Source: Clostridia bacterium
GTDB lineage: Bacteria > Bacillota > Clostridia > Christensenellales > CAG-1252
Reading direction: 5' to 3'
DNA length: 34,885 nucleotides
Assembly: GCA_024685775.1 (NCBI GenBank)
Contig: JAIKVL010000001.1
Span: forward strand, 1-34,885
Each line of letters opens with the position of its first letter. The stretch's first letter is position 1. This document shows, one piece after another, positions 1-6,542 of this stretch. The notes under the pieces were generated by a model. It did not search any database and was not told the DNA's origin. It was given only the letters and a program-made list of their open reading frames with translations. The translations under genes and the position numbers were made by a program.

Positions 1-5
1 AGTTG

Positions 6-47
6 GCATTGTAGGAAAATCCAAAAGTTTAGATTTTCCCACAATGC
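6..47. repeat. 16-bp inverted repeat at left edge
   Basis: Bases 6-21 and 32-47 form a hairpin of 16 pairs with one mismatch around a 10-base loop. It lies downstream of the truncated Maff2 gene on the minus strand. It could be a transcription terminator or the end of a small inserted element. No long T-run follows on the minus strand inside the window, so its role is undecided. Confidence 0.5.
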
Positions 48-119
48 TTATCTTTTGGTCTTTGGTTCGGAATAGTGTAGTGCTGGCGGTCTATCTCTTG
101 TTTTCGGTTGCTTGCTTCC

Positions 120-260
120 TTACCGTACATGAGCATTAGCGCCGGGATTATCATTGCCGTATCCTTCCATGAGGTTGATTGCTCCCCAAATGCCAAGACC
201 TGCACCAAGTGCTACAACGAGTGTCTGAAGTACGCCTACTGCGCTCTGAAAAAATGCCAT
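120..260 (-). pseudogene. Maff2-family membrane protein, truncated
   Basis: The 46-codon frame begins MAFFQSAVGVLQTLVVALG and continues with GYGNDNPG. These are hallmarks of the Maff2 family, small hydrophobic proteins encoded next to the mating-pore genes of Firmicutes conjugative elements. One hydrophobic helix spans about residues 5-30. A ribosome binding site (ggagg) lies upstream. Family members usually continue past the NPG motif for another 15-25 residues with a second hydrophobic stretch. Here the frame turns into an unrelated ANAHVR and stops, so the 3' part was probably replaced by recombination or by an assembly join. The family assignment rests on recalled sequence similarity. Confidence 0.7.
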
Positions 261-691
261 AATAAAAATCCTCCGTAGGGTCCTGTTTTTTCAACACGTT
301 CTGAGATCATCGTGGAAAGCGTGAGATTATTATCAAGAGCGCGCTGGATTTTTGCATCTTTTATGTTTTGCTCGCTTCCCTTTCGTGTCGTTTTGGAATT
401 GTCAAATTCGAAATGTTCTAATAATAGAACCGTATCATCTTTGATAGAATACGCATCTGGTCTTTTTTTCGCGGGTTGAAGTGTAGGGAAAAAAGTAAGC
501 AAAAATTCGAGATATGTCTTATCTTCAGGCAGATATACAATGCCTTTGGGGTCGATTGTTAAACAGCGCATTATGCTTTCAAAGTCCTTATTTGTTTCAA
601 TCATTGTTTGCACATTTAACCCCCATCTTGGTTTGTTGTTGAAGCTCTCAAAGGTACAATTTAATATAACATAGATGTTTTTCTTCTGCAA
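236..691 (-). CDS. Hypothetical protein, possibly chimeric at its 3' end
   Basis: This 151-codon frame starts at TTG with no clear ribosome binding site and has no ATG upstream before the preceding stop, so its start is uncertain. The middle part contains LLLEHFEFDNS followed by a basic KTTRKGSEQN segment and a helical, charged tail. I do not recognise a family. Its last 8 codons overlap the start of the Maff2 frame, and the residues before them are read from the Maff2 ribosome binding site. That suggests the natural stop codon was lost in a join, or that the overlap is an accident. The gene is co-oriented with the conjugation genes upstream. It may equally be a decayed fragment. Confidence 0.45.
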   Translation of the reverse strand: MQKKNIYVILNCTFESFNNKPRWGLNVQTMIETNKDFESIMRCLTIDPKGIVYLPEDKTYLEFLLTFFPTLQPAKKRPDAYSIKDDTVLLLEHFEFDNSKTTRKGSEQNIKDAKIQRALDNNLTLSTMISERVEKTGPYGGFLLWHFFRAQ

Positions 692-744
692 TCGTTTAGA
701 GAAATGGTGGAGCCGAGAGAAAAGATCTCCCGACTCTTTTTCCG

Positions 745-1053
745 TTATGCTTCAAGTTTGGTCTTGTAGTGTTTTCCGCCAACCGAGACCGAGGCTCCGT
801 CAGCAAACATCTGTACTTGTATTTCGCCATCCTGACCTGCTCGTAGACATATCTTTCCGGGAATCGGAGACGAGACCGGCATTATATCGGTATCGGTGAC
901 GTTCGCAATATCGCAGACTTCCAAGATCTTCAATCCCAGCTTCACGAGCTCGGACGAAAACTGCCATTTCTTCTCGTAGCGACCATAGGCATCCAAGATC
1001 ATGGATGCGTCATATTCGGGGCTGTATGCGGTTATTCTGAAATAAGTGTTCAT
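745..1053 (-). CDS. Small conjugative-element accessory protein
   Basis: The product has 102 residues and starts MNTYFRITAYSPEYDAS. The start is fixed by an aaaggagg site 5 bases before the ATG; a longer frame to 1098 has no such site. It begins 10 bases after the PcfJ stop codon, so both are probably on one transcript. The N-terminal half (MILDAYGRYEKKWQFSSELV) resembles small proteins of unknown function that I recall from PcfJ-containing integrative elements. The C-terminal half is beta-rich with a short Gly-rich turn. There is no signal peptide or membrane helix, so it should be cytoplasmic. Function unknown. Confidence 0.75.
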   Translation of the reverse strand: MNTYFRITAYSPEYDASMILDAYGRYEKKWQFSSELVKLGLKILEVCDIANVTDTDIMPVSSPIPGKICLRAGQDGEIQVQMFADGASVSVGGKHYKTKLEA

Positions 1054-1063
1054 AATTCCTCCT

Positions 1064-2380
1064 TTACGCTGCCAGTTTTTTGATTTGGCGATTGGCAAAC
1101 GGCAGCCATTGTTTATTTATAAAGTTCAGTATTTTCTCGTTCGGCGTTGAGTTATTATCTCCGTGACATTGAACGACGCGCCTTTTCTCCGGGGAATACT
1201 CCACCGTCACAAGCGGTTTGTCCGGGGCTTCTTTTGCTCGGATAAAGAAGATAAGGGACTGTTCGCGGATCATTCGTTGGTCGTATCCCATTTTCCCTAC
1301 GCAATGGTGTAAAGCGTCCCCCTCATTTATGAGGTCAAACGGCGACATCGCAATCACGGCGATATAGTCTGCGTTCTTTTGGTATTGCAAGGGCAGATAC
1401 TTCTCGGCGATCTTTCGGAACGAGTCAAGCAAAGCCTTTTTTTGTTCGACTTCGTCCATTGCCTTCTTCGTCTTGTATTCGTCTATTCGGATATCGTGCC
1501 AGCGTTGAAAGTCGTGGGGAAACAGGTTCTTTTCTTGTGTCATATCAAGCCCCAAATATCGGCAAGCGAATGCGTAATCTCGATAGCTGTATTCGCTGAT
1601 GGAATGTTTGTCTATGTAAGAAAAGAACCGTTCAAAGGCGCAGTTCCCTCTAAACAGTTCCCTTATACTTTTTAAGCAGTCATCACGAATGAGCTGTTTC
1701 TTTCGAGCCAAGAGGATTTGCGTGTCCCGTATGGATCGTCCCGTTTTGTACGCATCCAAAACCGTTTCTGCGTAAACATCCCCGATTTCGTTTCTGTGTT
1801 TGAAGATCCAGCTCCTAAACGCTTTATCTTTCCCTGCCTTTCGAAGCACACTCTTACACGTTGCGAAATAGTGTAGTCCTGCCTTCACGAAATACTCTGC
1901 TTGGGGGTATTGTTCATAAATGCGGAGATACGGCAAAACATCTAAGAAGCGGTACTGTTCTATCGCCGAGTATTTGTATTCGGGGAAGTGAGAAACGATA
2001 TAGTTTATGTTGACAATCGGGGCGCGCGGGTTGAAGTATTGGTCGTATTGCCATCCCCATTCATTGTCTTCGTACCAGTTTTGGTATTTTTGGATGCCCA
2101 TATCGTACCAACCGACGGCATATCCGCCCAACTTGCTGAACTTAATATCTTTCAAGAAGCATTTGTCAGAGTGAACGCCGTGCACGATTACCTGCTTGCA
2201 ATACCATTTCTTGCGATGGTTGATAACCGCGACCGTCACTTGCACAAGTTCTTTGTCGTTTTTTGTCATATACGAGTAGAAACGCAAATGTCTATCTTGT
2301 GCCGGATAGTCTTTCTTGTCTTGCCTTTGGATCATTGCCATAATCTTTTTGGGTATCGGCTTTATCTTTTGCATTTTCAT
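1064..2380 (-). CDS. pcfJ: PcfJ-like conjugation protein
   Basis: The product has 438 residues. The family-typical C-terminal segment is clear: LHHCVGKMGYDQRMIREQSL followed by FFIRAKEAPDKPLVTVEYSP, with a later QCHGDNN motif. The N-terminal half is rich in Trp and Tyr, as in other PcfJ proteins. PcfJ is encoded in conjugative plasmids such as pCF10 and in many Firmicutes integrative elements, normally next to PcfK; its biochemical role is unresolved. The ATG overlaps the stop of the PcfK-like gene by four bases (ATGA), and a GGAGG site lies 7 bases upstream, so the two are translationally coupled. The gene is complete and appears undamaged. Confidence 0.9.
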   Translation of the reverse strand: MKMQKIKPIPKKIMAMIQRQDKKDYPAQDRHLRFYSYMTKNDKELVQVTVAVINHRKKWYCKQVIVHGVHSDKCFLKDIKFSKLGGYAVGWYDMGIQKYQNWYEDNEWGWQYDQYFNPRAPIVNINYIVSHFPEYKYSAIEQYRFLDVLPYLRIYEQYPQAEYFVKAGLHYFATCKSVLRKAGKDKAFRSWIFKHRNEIGDVYAETVLDAYKTGRSIRDTQILLARKKQLIRDDCLKSIRELFRGNCAFERFFSYIDKHSISEYSYRDYAFACRYLGLDMTQEKNLFPHDFQRWHDIRIDEYKTKKAMDEVEQKKALLDSFRKIAEKYLPLQYQKNADYIAVIAMSPFDLINEGDALHHCVGKMGYDQRMIREQSLIFFIRAKEAPDKPLVTVEYSPEKRRVVQCHGDNNSTPNEKILNFINKQWLPFANRQIKKLAA

Positions 2381-3369
2381 AGCATTACCTCCAATTGTCC
2401 CTTGAACAGCCTAACAATTCGGTCTATTACAGCGGTGTCCGTTGCTTGTTTTGGTTCTTCTTGGGGCGGCTCTTTGTACTCACCAGTTTTGCAATCCACG
2501 ACCGCGACTTTCTGCCCGGGACGGTAGGCTCGCCATTCCTCGTCCGAGTTGGCAAGGATATAATGTCCTTTGTCCGCTACCTTTTGGAAATAGAGGTCGA
2601 TCGCGTGATATGGAATGCCACACATCGGGACACGTTCATCCGGTCCGACGGCTCGGCTTGTCAGCGTAATCTCCGCCGCTTCCGCAAACGTCTTGGCAGC
2701 TTCGCCGAATATCTCGTAAAAGTCACCGATTCGCTGTGCAACGATGGCACCTTGGTTGTGTTCACACAATTCAAGATACTTTTGATAGAAAGCGCTGTAC
2801 TGTTTGCCGAGCTTTTCTTGGTCGGGAGCAGGCGTCTCTTGTTCAGGTTCTTCCCCAACCTCGTCTTCGGGTTCTATAATTGGTATTTCGCCTTTTGCTT
2901 CCATTTCTTCATCGACCATCCTTTGATCTTCTTCGTCGAGGACGCGCGGCTCTTGTTTCTGGTCGCTTTCTTCGATTAGGTCAAAGAGTGTCGGCTCCTT
3001 CGGTTTCGGTGTCGGTGGGGTGTAGGGCTTTGCTTCGACTTTCGGTATTGGCTTCACATAAGGCGTTCCGTCTTCGTTGAACAGTTCACCTTCGATGGCG
3101 TCTTCCTCAAAATAGTGAATAGCCCAACCGAAAACCGTGTTATCGTCAACGCAGGCACCTCTCGCGCCTTTCTCGGCGGTCTTTCGAGCTTCTTCCGTTG
3201 CGTAGCGCATAAATCCTGCCAAGGTCTTTTTCTGTATAAGGGTTTTCCCGTCTTTTTCGACGGGTACGCCCTCGTTTACCTTCTTCGCAAGGTCTTCGCT
3301 TGCGTTCTCTTCGAGATAGGTTTTAACGCGCTGTTCGGCGACGTCGTTTGCAATCAGATTAAGATCCAT
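2377..3369 (-). CDS. PcfK/AcrIIA9-like protein with C-terminal MutS domain I-like segment
   Basis: The product has 330 residues from an ATG preceded by aaggagg at 8 bases; the longer frame to 3669 overlaps two other genes and is rejected. Residues 1-105 match the PcfK family, which includes the Cas9 inhibitor AcrIIA9: YLEENASEDLAKKVN, KKTLAGFMRYATEEARK, and VFGWAIHYFEED. Residues 106-188 are an acidic, proline-rich linker. Residues 190-275 resemble the mismatch-binding domain I of MutS: QRIGDFYEIFGEAAKTFAE, ITLTSR and VPMCGIPYHAIDLY. No MutS ATPase part is present. The C-terminus is charged. The gene lies directly before pcfJ. Cas9 inhibition is possible by homology but not shown by sequence, and a transfer role of PcfK is equally plausible. 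Confidence 0.8.
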   Translation of the reverse strand: MDLNLIANDVAEQRVKTYLEENASEDLAKKVNEGVPVEKDGKTLIQKKTLAGFMRYATEEARKTAEKGARGACVDDNTVFGWAIHYFEEDAIEGELFNEDGTPYVKPIPKVEAKPYTPPTPKPKEPTLFDLIEESDQKQEPRVLDEEDQRMVDEEMEAKGEIPIIEPEDEVGEEPEQETPAPDQEKLGKQYSAFYQKYLELCEHNQGAIVAQRIGDFYEIFGEAAKTFAEAAEITLTSRAVGPDERVPMCGIPYHAIDLYFQKVADKGHYILANSDEEWRAYRPGQKVAVVDCKTGEYKEPPQEEPKQATDTAVIDRIVRLFKGQLEVML

Positions 3370-3644
3370 TTCTTGTGCCTCCTTACTCTCTTTTTGATAA
3401 TCCAAGGAACACTGCGCCAGATTCCTTGCCGTACTTCCCATTTGCGTATGGGGATAATCTGCCATTGTATTCTCTTTGGTAGCGGCTCTTCCAAACATCC
3501 CAAGTCCGGGAATTGCAGAAACTTGGCTTTGTAATATAAAGCCTCCTTGAATGAGCGAGTCAGGAACCTGTCCGTGATCTCTTTCCGAGGAGGCTTTGTG
3601 TAGGATATTTTGTATCCGTATTTGCATTCGGTATTTTGTTTCAT
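3354..3644 (-). CDS. Small basic conjugative-element protein
   Basis: The product has 96 residues and starts MKQNTECKYGYKISYTKPPR. A ggagg site lies 8 bases before the ATG, and the ATG overlaps the stop of the upstream gene (ATGA), indicating translational coupling. Its 3' end overlaps the start of the PcfK-like gene by 16 bases. The segment ISYTKPPRKEITDRF followed by WQIIPIRKW resembles a small family I recall from Firmicutes integrative elements. It is strongly basic at the C-terminus (IIKKRVRRHKKW), which would suit nucleic-acid contact. Function unknown; no membrane helix. Confidence 0.65.
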   Translation of the reverse strand: MKQNTECKYGYKISYTKPPRKEITDRFLTRSFKEALYYKAKFLQFPDLGCLEEPLPKRIQWQIIPIRKWEVRQGIWRSVPWIIKKRVRRHKKWILI

Positions 3645-4051
3645 CAGGCAAACCTCCGAATACCACCACCGAAGGATTGAACGCCTATCGTGCCGAACTC
3701 GCTACACCATTCGTCGGTTTTGTTCCAGACGTAGGCAAAGGCAGCGTGTCCGATTTCGTGTTTTTCAAGCAGGGTAGCCCACTCGCGTTTATAGTTGGTG
3801 ACGACCAAGAAGCTGAAACACTCCCCGAATTCGGTGTATTCGTGGGTAATTGCATATACGGTGCAGTCGTGCTTTTCTTCGATTTCTTTCATCTTGTTGT
3901 AGACTTCCGGCTCTTGGTCAACCCAAAATCCTGCGAAACGTTCATAGAAGCAGACCTTGTCCTCTTGCTTGAAACCGTCGATATAAGGCTTGTAAATCTT
4001 CAATGCGTTCAAATACTTGATTGCTTGTTCTTTTCTCTGTTCTTTTGTCAT
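3644..4051 (-). CDS. Conjugative-element accessory protein of unknown function
   Basis: The product has 135 residues from MTKEQRKEQAIKYLNAL. The start is chosen because aaggagg lies 8 bases upstream; the frame extends to 4117 without such a site. Recognisable segments are YAITHEYTEFGECFSFLVV, HAAFAYVWNKTDEWCSEFG and TIGVQSFGGGIRR. These match a family that I recall from PcfJ-containing integrative elements of gut Firmicutes, always as a small soluble protein. It carries two conserved-looking Cys residues but no obvious catalytic motif. It overlaps the next gene by ATGA. Confidence 0.75.
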   Translation of the reverse strand: MTKEQRKEQAIKYLNALKIYKPYIDGFKQEDKVCFYERFAGFWVDQEPEVYNKMKEIEEKHDCTVYAITHEYTEFGECFSFLVVTNYKREWATLLEKHEIGHAAFAYVWNKTDEWCSEFGTIGVQSFGGGIRRFA

Positions 4052-4064
4052 AGTTTTTTCCTCC

Positions 4065-4292
4065 TTATTCTTCAAAATCATCAAGGTTAATGCGGGCAAG
4101 TGTCGCGCCGTATTCAAAGTAATAGCCTTTCTCGTCCTGTAAAAGCGGGTATTCCACCATCGAGATCTTTCCTCGGTTGGTCACCGCGACGACGATCTTC
4201 TCTTCATCTTTTGCCACTTCAAGCAAATTGAACGTGACAAACTCTTCACCGTCAAAGTATTCAAATTCGTGCAAATAGTATTTTTCTTTCAT
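4065..4292 (-). CDS. Small acidic hypothetical protein
   Basis: The product has 75 residues and starts MKEKYYLHEFEYFDGEEFV. An aaaggag site lies about 7 bases before the ATG, whereas the longer frame to 4346 would run into the upstream gene. It is acidic, beta-strand rich and ends LARINLDDFEE. It is flanked by conjugation-module genes in the same direction (12 bases to the upstream stop, 13 to the next start). I do not recognise a family. Confidence 0.7.
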   Translation of the reverse strand: MKEKYYLHEFEYFDGEEFVTFNLLEVAKDEEKIVVAVTNRGKISMVEYPLLQDEKGYYFEYGATLARINLDDFEE

Positions 4293-4303
4293 ATCTTTCT
4301 CCT

Positions 4304-4606
4304 TTATTCGACGATCTTGTACCAGATGTCGTAATTTAACTCGCATTCACGGCTTTCTTTGCTTCCGTCCGGACGCTCGAATTCAATTTCGCGCAACTCA
4401 TAATGGGCGCCTTTATACTCGTCTTTCGTTCCGGCAATCAAGTGACAATGCCGCTCGCAATCCTCGTATATTCGGATATACGGTTTTTGCTTTTTGCTCA
4501 CACAGGCGGTGATCAAATCACCGTCATCGGTGATATATCCTACCCCCTTGCTTTTGACGTCGGATTCCCTTCCGACTTTCGTGACAACGTAAACTACTTT
4601 TTTCAT
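4304..4606 (-). CDS. Small hypothetical protein, first gene of the module
   Basis: The product has 100 residues, starts MKKVVYVVTKVGRESDVKSK and has a cggaggtat ribosome binding site. It is soluble, with a predicted beta-rich N-terminus and a Cys-His pair (EDCERHCHLI) in the middle that could bind metal; the family is not recognised. It is the most upstream gene of the leftward conjugation module. Just upstream on its own strand is a small hairpin (stem ttgcc/ggcaa with a GAAA loop) inside the leader, which might affect expression. Confidence 0.7.
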   Translation of the reverse strand: MKKVVYVVTKVGRESDVKSKGVGYITDDGDLITACVSKKQKPYIRIYEDCERHCHLIAGTKDEYKGAHYELREIEFERPDGSKESRECELNYDIWYKIVE

Positions 4607-4980
4607 TCTTGGATACCTCCGTATTTTTTATTTTTGCCTTTCGGCAAGTTCAAAGGAGCGTGTTTTTTTAGGGGGAAGGTATCAATAAAAATAGGCGTCG
4701 CAAGTCAACGACACCTGGGATAAAAAAATTTTCGGGAAAATAGAAAAATTTAGGCTTGGAAAGATAGAAAACAGGGCTTTTTCGGTTTTTTATCCCCGTT
4801 TACTTGCAAAAAAAATACGCTACGACAACACAGACGAAATGGCAAAAAATTCGGATGTTTCGGATTATTTTTAGCAAAAACCGCTATTTTGAAATTTGAC
4901 AAATATTTTTCGGAAATGACGCCTTGAATTAAGGACGACTGAGGAAAAAATGCGGAAATATAGGCATTTTTATAGGCAAA
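4607..4980. other. AT-rich boundary between mobile module and tRNA genes
   Basis: No convincing gene is seen. The stretch is rich in A and T runs and has no clear paired -35/-10 for the leftward module. An open frame reaching into the tRNA-Glu gene is rejected as a chance frame. No integrase gene, attachment repeat or insertion-sequence end could be identified here, so the right boundary of the mobile module remains open. Confidence 0.5.
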
Positions 4981-5007
4981 GACCCAGCTGCATGGAGCAA
5001 CTGGGTC
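4981..5007 (-). terminator. Terminator of the fMet-Met-Glu tRNA operon
   Basis: An 11-bp GC-rich stem (gacccagttgc with gcagctgggtc, including one G-U pair) with a 5-base loop follows the tRNA-Glu 3' end on the minus strand. Only a short T-run (ttt) follows. Confidence 0.7.
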
Positions 5008-5012
5008 CCAAG

Positions 5013-5087
5013 TGGTGACCCCTACGGGATTCGAACCCATGTAACCGCCGTGAAAGGGCGATGTCTTAACCGCTTGACCAAGGGGCC
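5013..5087 (-). tRNA. tRNA-Glu (TTC)
   Basis: A 75-base cloverleaf on the minus strand with encoded CCA. The acceptor stem is GGCCCCT paired with AGGGGTC, the anticodon is TTC and the T-loop TTCGAAT is normal. It is the last gene of a three-tRNA operon, 7 bases after tRNA-Met. Confidence 0.95.
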
Positions 5088-5094
5088 TTATATA

Positions 5095-5171
5095 TGGTAG
5101 CGGCGGTCAGATTCGAACCAACGACCTGCCGGGTATGAACCGGCCGCTCTAACCAACTAAGCTACGCCGCC
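5095..5171 (-). tRNA. Elongator tRNA-Met (CAT)
   Basis: A 77-base cloverleaf with encoded CCA. The acceptor pairs GGCGGCG with CGCCGCT apart from the expected G-T wobble, and the anticodon stem-loop is GCCGG-TTCATAC-CCGGC. The first acceptor pair is intact and the anticodon stem lacks the three consecutive G-C pairs of initiators, so it is the elongator. A tRNA-Ile decoded by lysidine is not excluded but fits less well. Confidence 0.88.
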
Positions 5172-5176
5172 ACTAA

Positions 5177-5254
<78 letters not shown>

Positions 5255-5269
5255 ACGAAACGCTTATTT

Positions 5270-5298
5270 ATTCTAACAAGCAAAACTTCGTTTGTCAA
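5270..5298 (-). promoter_or_regulatory. Promoter of the tRNA operon
   Basis: On the minus strand, TTGACA (5293-5298), a 17-base spacer and TAGAAT (5270-5275) end 15 bases before the mature fMet tRNA. This is a near-consensus sigma-A promoter. Confidence 0.9.
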
Positions 5299-5503
5299 TG
5301 TTTTTTTCGCGATTTCACAGATTTTTCCGAATTGTTTTTCCCGTGCCCTCTTCTTCCTCGGTTTTCCCGCGCTTTCGATCGCATTTCTCCGCGAGCGGAC
5401 AAAAAACTTTCGACATTTTCAAATCAAGGTAAAAAATCCGTGCGCTTTATGTTATAATATTTTTACAGGCGACCGAAATCGAGACCGCCAAGGGAGAATG
5501 ACT

Positions 5504-5995
5504 ATGGAATTTATGAGCGTCGATCCGGCAAAAGGCGAACTTGTCGAACGCCTGTCGAAAATCGCTTCGGAGATCGTTAAAAAGTACTACGACCCCCTTC
5601 TCGGCGAAGAACAAAACGACTATATGATCGAAAAATTCCAGTCCGAATCCGCGATTCGCGACCAGCTTTCCCGCGGCTATCGCTATTTCATCGCGCAAGA
5701 CGGATTCCGCGCGATCGGCTTTTTGGGGTTCTACCCGCGCCGCGATCACCTCTATCTCAGCAAGTTTTACCTATCCGAAGGCGAACGCGGCAAAGGCTAC
5801 GGCAGAAAAATGCTTGAATTCTGCATCCAAAGCGCAAAAAACGGAGGCTTCGGCGCGATCGAGCTCAACGTCAACAAGAAGAACGCGACCGCGGCGATCT
5901 ACGAGCGCTTCGGGTTCAAAAAGATCCGTTCGGAAAGAAACGACATCGGTCACGGCTACTTCATGGACGATTACGTCTACCGTTTGGAATTTTGA
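5504..5995 (+). CDS. GNAT-family N-acetyltransferase
   Basis: The product has about 163 residues. The acetyl-CoA pyrophosphate loop is seen in SEGERGKGYGRKMLEFC, followed by the typical ELNVNKKNATAAIYERFGFK strand-helix with the Asn and Tyr common to GNAT enzymes. The preceding strand is GFLGFYPRRDHLYLSKFYL. GNAT enzymes transfer an acetyl group from acetyl-CoA to an amine; the substrate cannot be told from sequence. Two ATGs are possible, 5498 and 5504. The second has an agggag site at a better distance and is chosen. A TATAAT lies at 5453-5458. The gene stands alone between divergent tRNA genes. Confidence 0.88.
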   Translation: MEFMSVDPAKGELVERLSKIASEIVKKYYDPLLGEEQNDYMIEKFQSESAIRDQLSRGYRYFIAQDGFRAIGFLGFYPRRDHLYLSKFYLSEGERGKGYGRKMLEFCIQSAKNGGFGAIELNVNKKNATAAIYERFGFKKIRSERNDIGHGYFMDDYVYRLEF

Positions 5996-6057
5996 GAAAA
6001 ATGCCCGCACATTCCGCATAAAACGACAAATTTTGCGGCAAAATACCGCCCGACCCC

Positions 6058-6087
6058 TTGACAAACCGCGAAAAATCGGCTTATACT
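6058..6087 (+). promoter_or_regulatory. Promoter of second initiator tRNA
   Basis: TTGACA (6058-6063), an 18-base spacer and TATACT (6082-6087) lie 11 bases upstream of the tRNA. Near-consensus. Confidence 0.9.
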
Positions 6088-6098
6088 GTAAAAGACGT

Positions 6099-6176
6099 CG
6101 CGGGGTGGAGCAGCTTGGTAGCTCGTCGGGCCCATAACCCGAAGGTCGTATGGTTCAAATCCTGCCCCCGCAACCA
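6099..6176 (+). tRNA. Initiator tRNA-fMet (CAT), copy 2, with C at position 33
   Basis: It is identical to the minus-strand copy over its length except one base in the anticodon loop, which reads CCCATAA instead of CTCATAA. The universally conserved U33 is therefore C (base 6132). It keeps the C1-A72 mismatch, the GGG/CCC anticodon stem, CCA, and the same extra T in the T-stem (base 6151). It has its own strong promoter and terminator, which argues for expression. C33 occurs in some eukaryotic initiators and is not normal in bacteria. Whether it is used, or is a decaying duplicate, is unknown. Confidence 0.85.
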
Positions 6177-6183
6177 TTTAGCA

Positions 6184-6208
6184 GACTCGTCATTCGACGA
6201 GTCTTTTT
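6184..6208 (+). terminator. Terminator of second initiator tRNA
   Basis: A perfect 8-bp stem (gactcgtc/gacgagtc) with a 4-base loop is followed by TTTTT, eight bases after the tRNA. Confidence 0.9.
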
Positions 6209-6218
6209 CTGTACCAAA

Positions 6219-6364
6219 CGGCAGGATTTGAACGAGAGCGTTAAGAAATCGACAGTTGACTTCTGTCGATTTTAGCGATGACCGAAGCAATGCGAAAAGC
6301 ACCAACTCAACCAAACGATATGCTTTGAGCATTGCAAGAGCAAATCTTCTGCCCCCGCAACCAT
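6219..6364. repeat. Scattered copies of tRNA-fMet 3' sequence
   Basis: Bases 6349-6364 repeat 16 bases of the tRNA 3' end, including CCA, from 6162-6177. The bases before them are a near copy of the T-loop with two extra bases. Bases 6220-6233 carry the T-arm sequence inverted. Between them are two strong hairpins, one with a 10-bp stem around aaatcgacag/ctgtcgattt and one with gcaatgc/gcattgc. This could be the scar of an element that targeted the tRNA 3' end or a structured RNA assembled from tRNA pieces. No gene is seen. Confidence 0.6.
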
Positions 6365-6369
6365 AAAAA

Positions 6370-6402
6370 AGAAGCAAGACAATCGTCGGCTTGCTTCTTT
6401 TT
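6370..6402 (+). terminator. Second terminator downstream of tRNA remnant
   Basis: A perfect 9-bp stem (agaagcaag/cttgcttct) is followed by TTTT and begins just after the duplicated CCA end. It looks like the terminator of a former tRNA transcript. Confidence 0.75.
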
Positions 6403-6410
6403 ATGTGTTT

Positions 6411-6488
6411 GTGTCCAAAGGACACAACTTCGTTTGAACGCCTGCGTTCAACATCGTTTTTCACGAAAGCGAAAACTTCCTTGCTTTC
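6411..6488. repeat. Three consecutive short palindromes
   Basis: Hairpins at 6411-6425 (gtgtcc-aaa-ggacac), 6434-6451 (ttgaacgc-ct-gcgttcaa) and 6465-6488 (gaaagc/gctttc) follow one another. No protein gene is seen here. They may be remains of a small hairpin-rich element. Confidence 0.5.
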
Positions 6489-6509
6489 AAAGATCCCCCA
6501 CTCTCCCAT

Positions 6510-6538
6510 AAAAAAACCCGCCTCGACTCAATCGGGCG
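6510..6538 (-). terminator. Terminator of the diguanylate cyclase gene
   Basis: On the minus strand, a 7-bp stem (CGCCCGA with TCGAGGCG, one bulged A) and a 5-base loop are followed by GG and seven T, directly after the stop codon. Confidence 0.85.
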
Positions 6539-6542
6539 ATTT

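Noticed and set aside
710..736. Hairpin gagccgagag/ctcccgactc after the 102-residue gene
   Set aside because: It pairs well only as minus-strand RNA with two G-U pairs and has no T-run in that direction, so a terminator call is not supported.
4750..5040. Frame running out of the tRNA-Glu region
   Set aside because: It begins inside the tRNA and crosses its terminator, with no ribosome binding site.
6081..6509. Frame reading through the second tRNA-fMet
   Set aside because: It translates the tRNA and terminators in antisense, a typical chance frame around tRNA genes.
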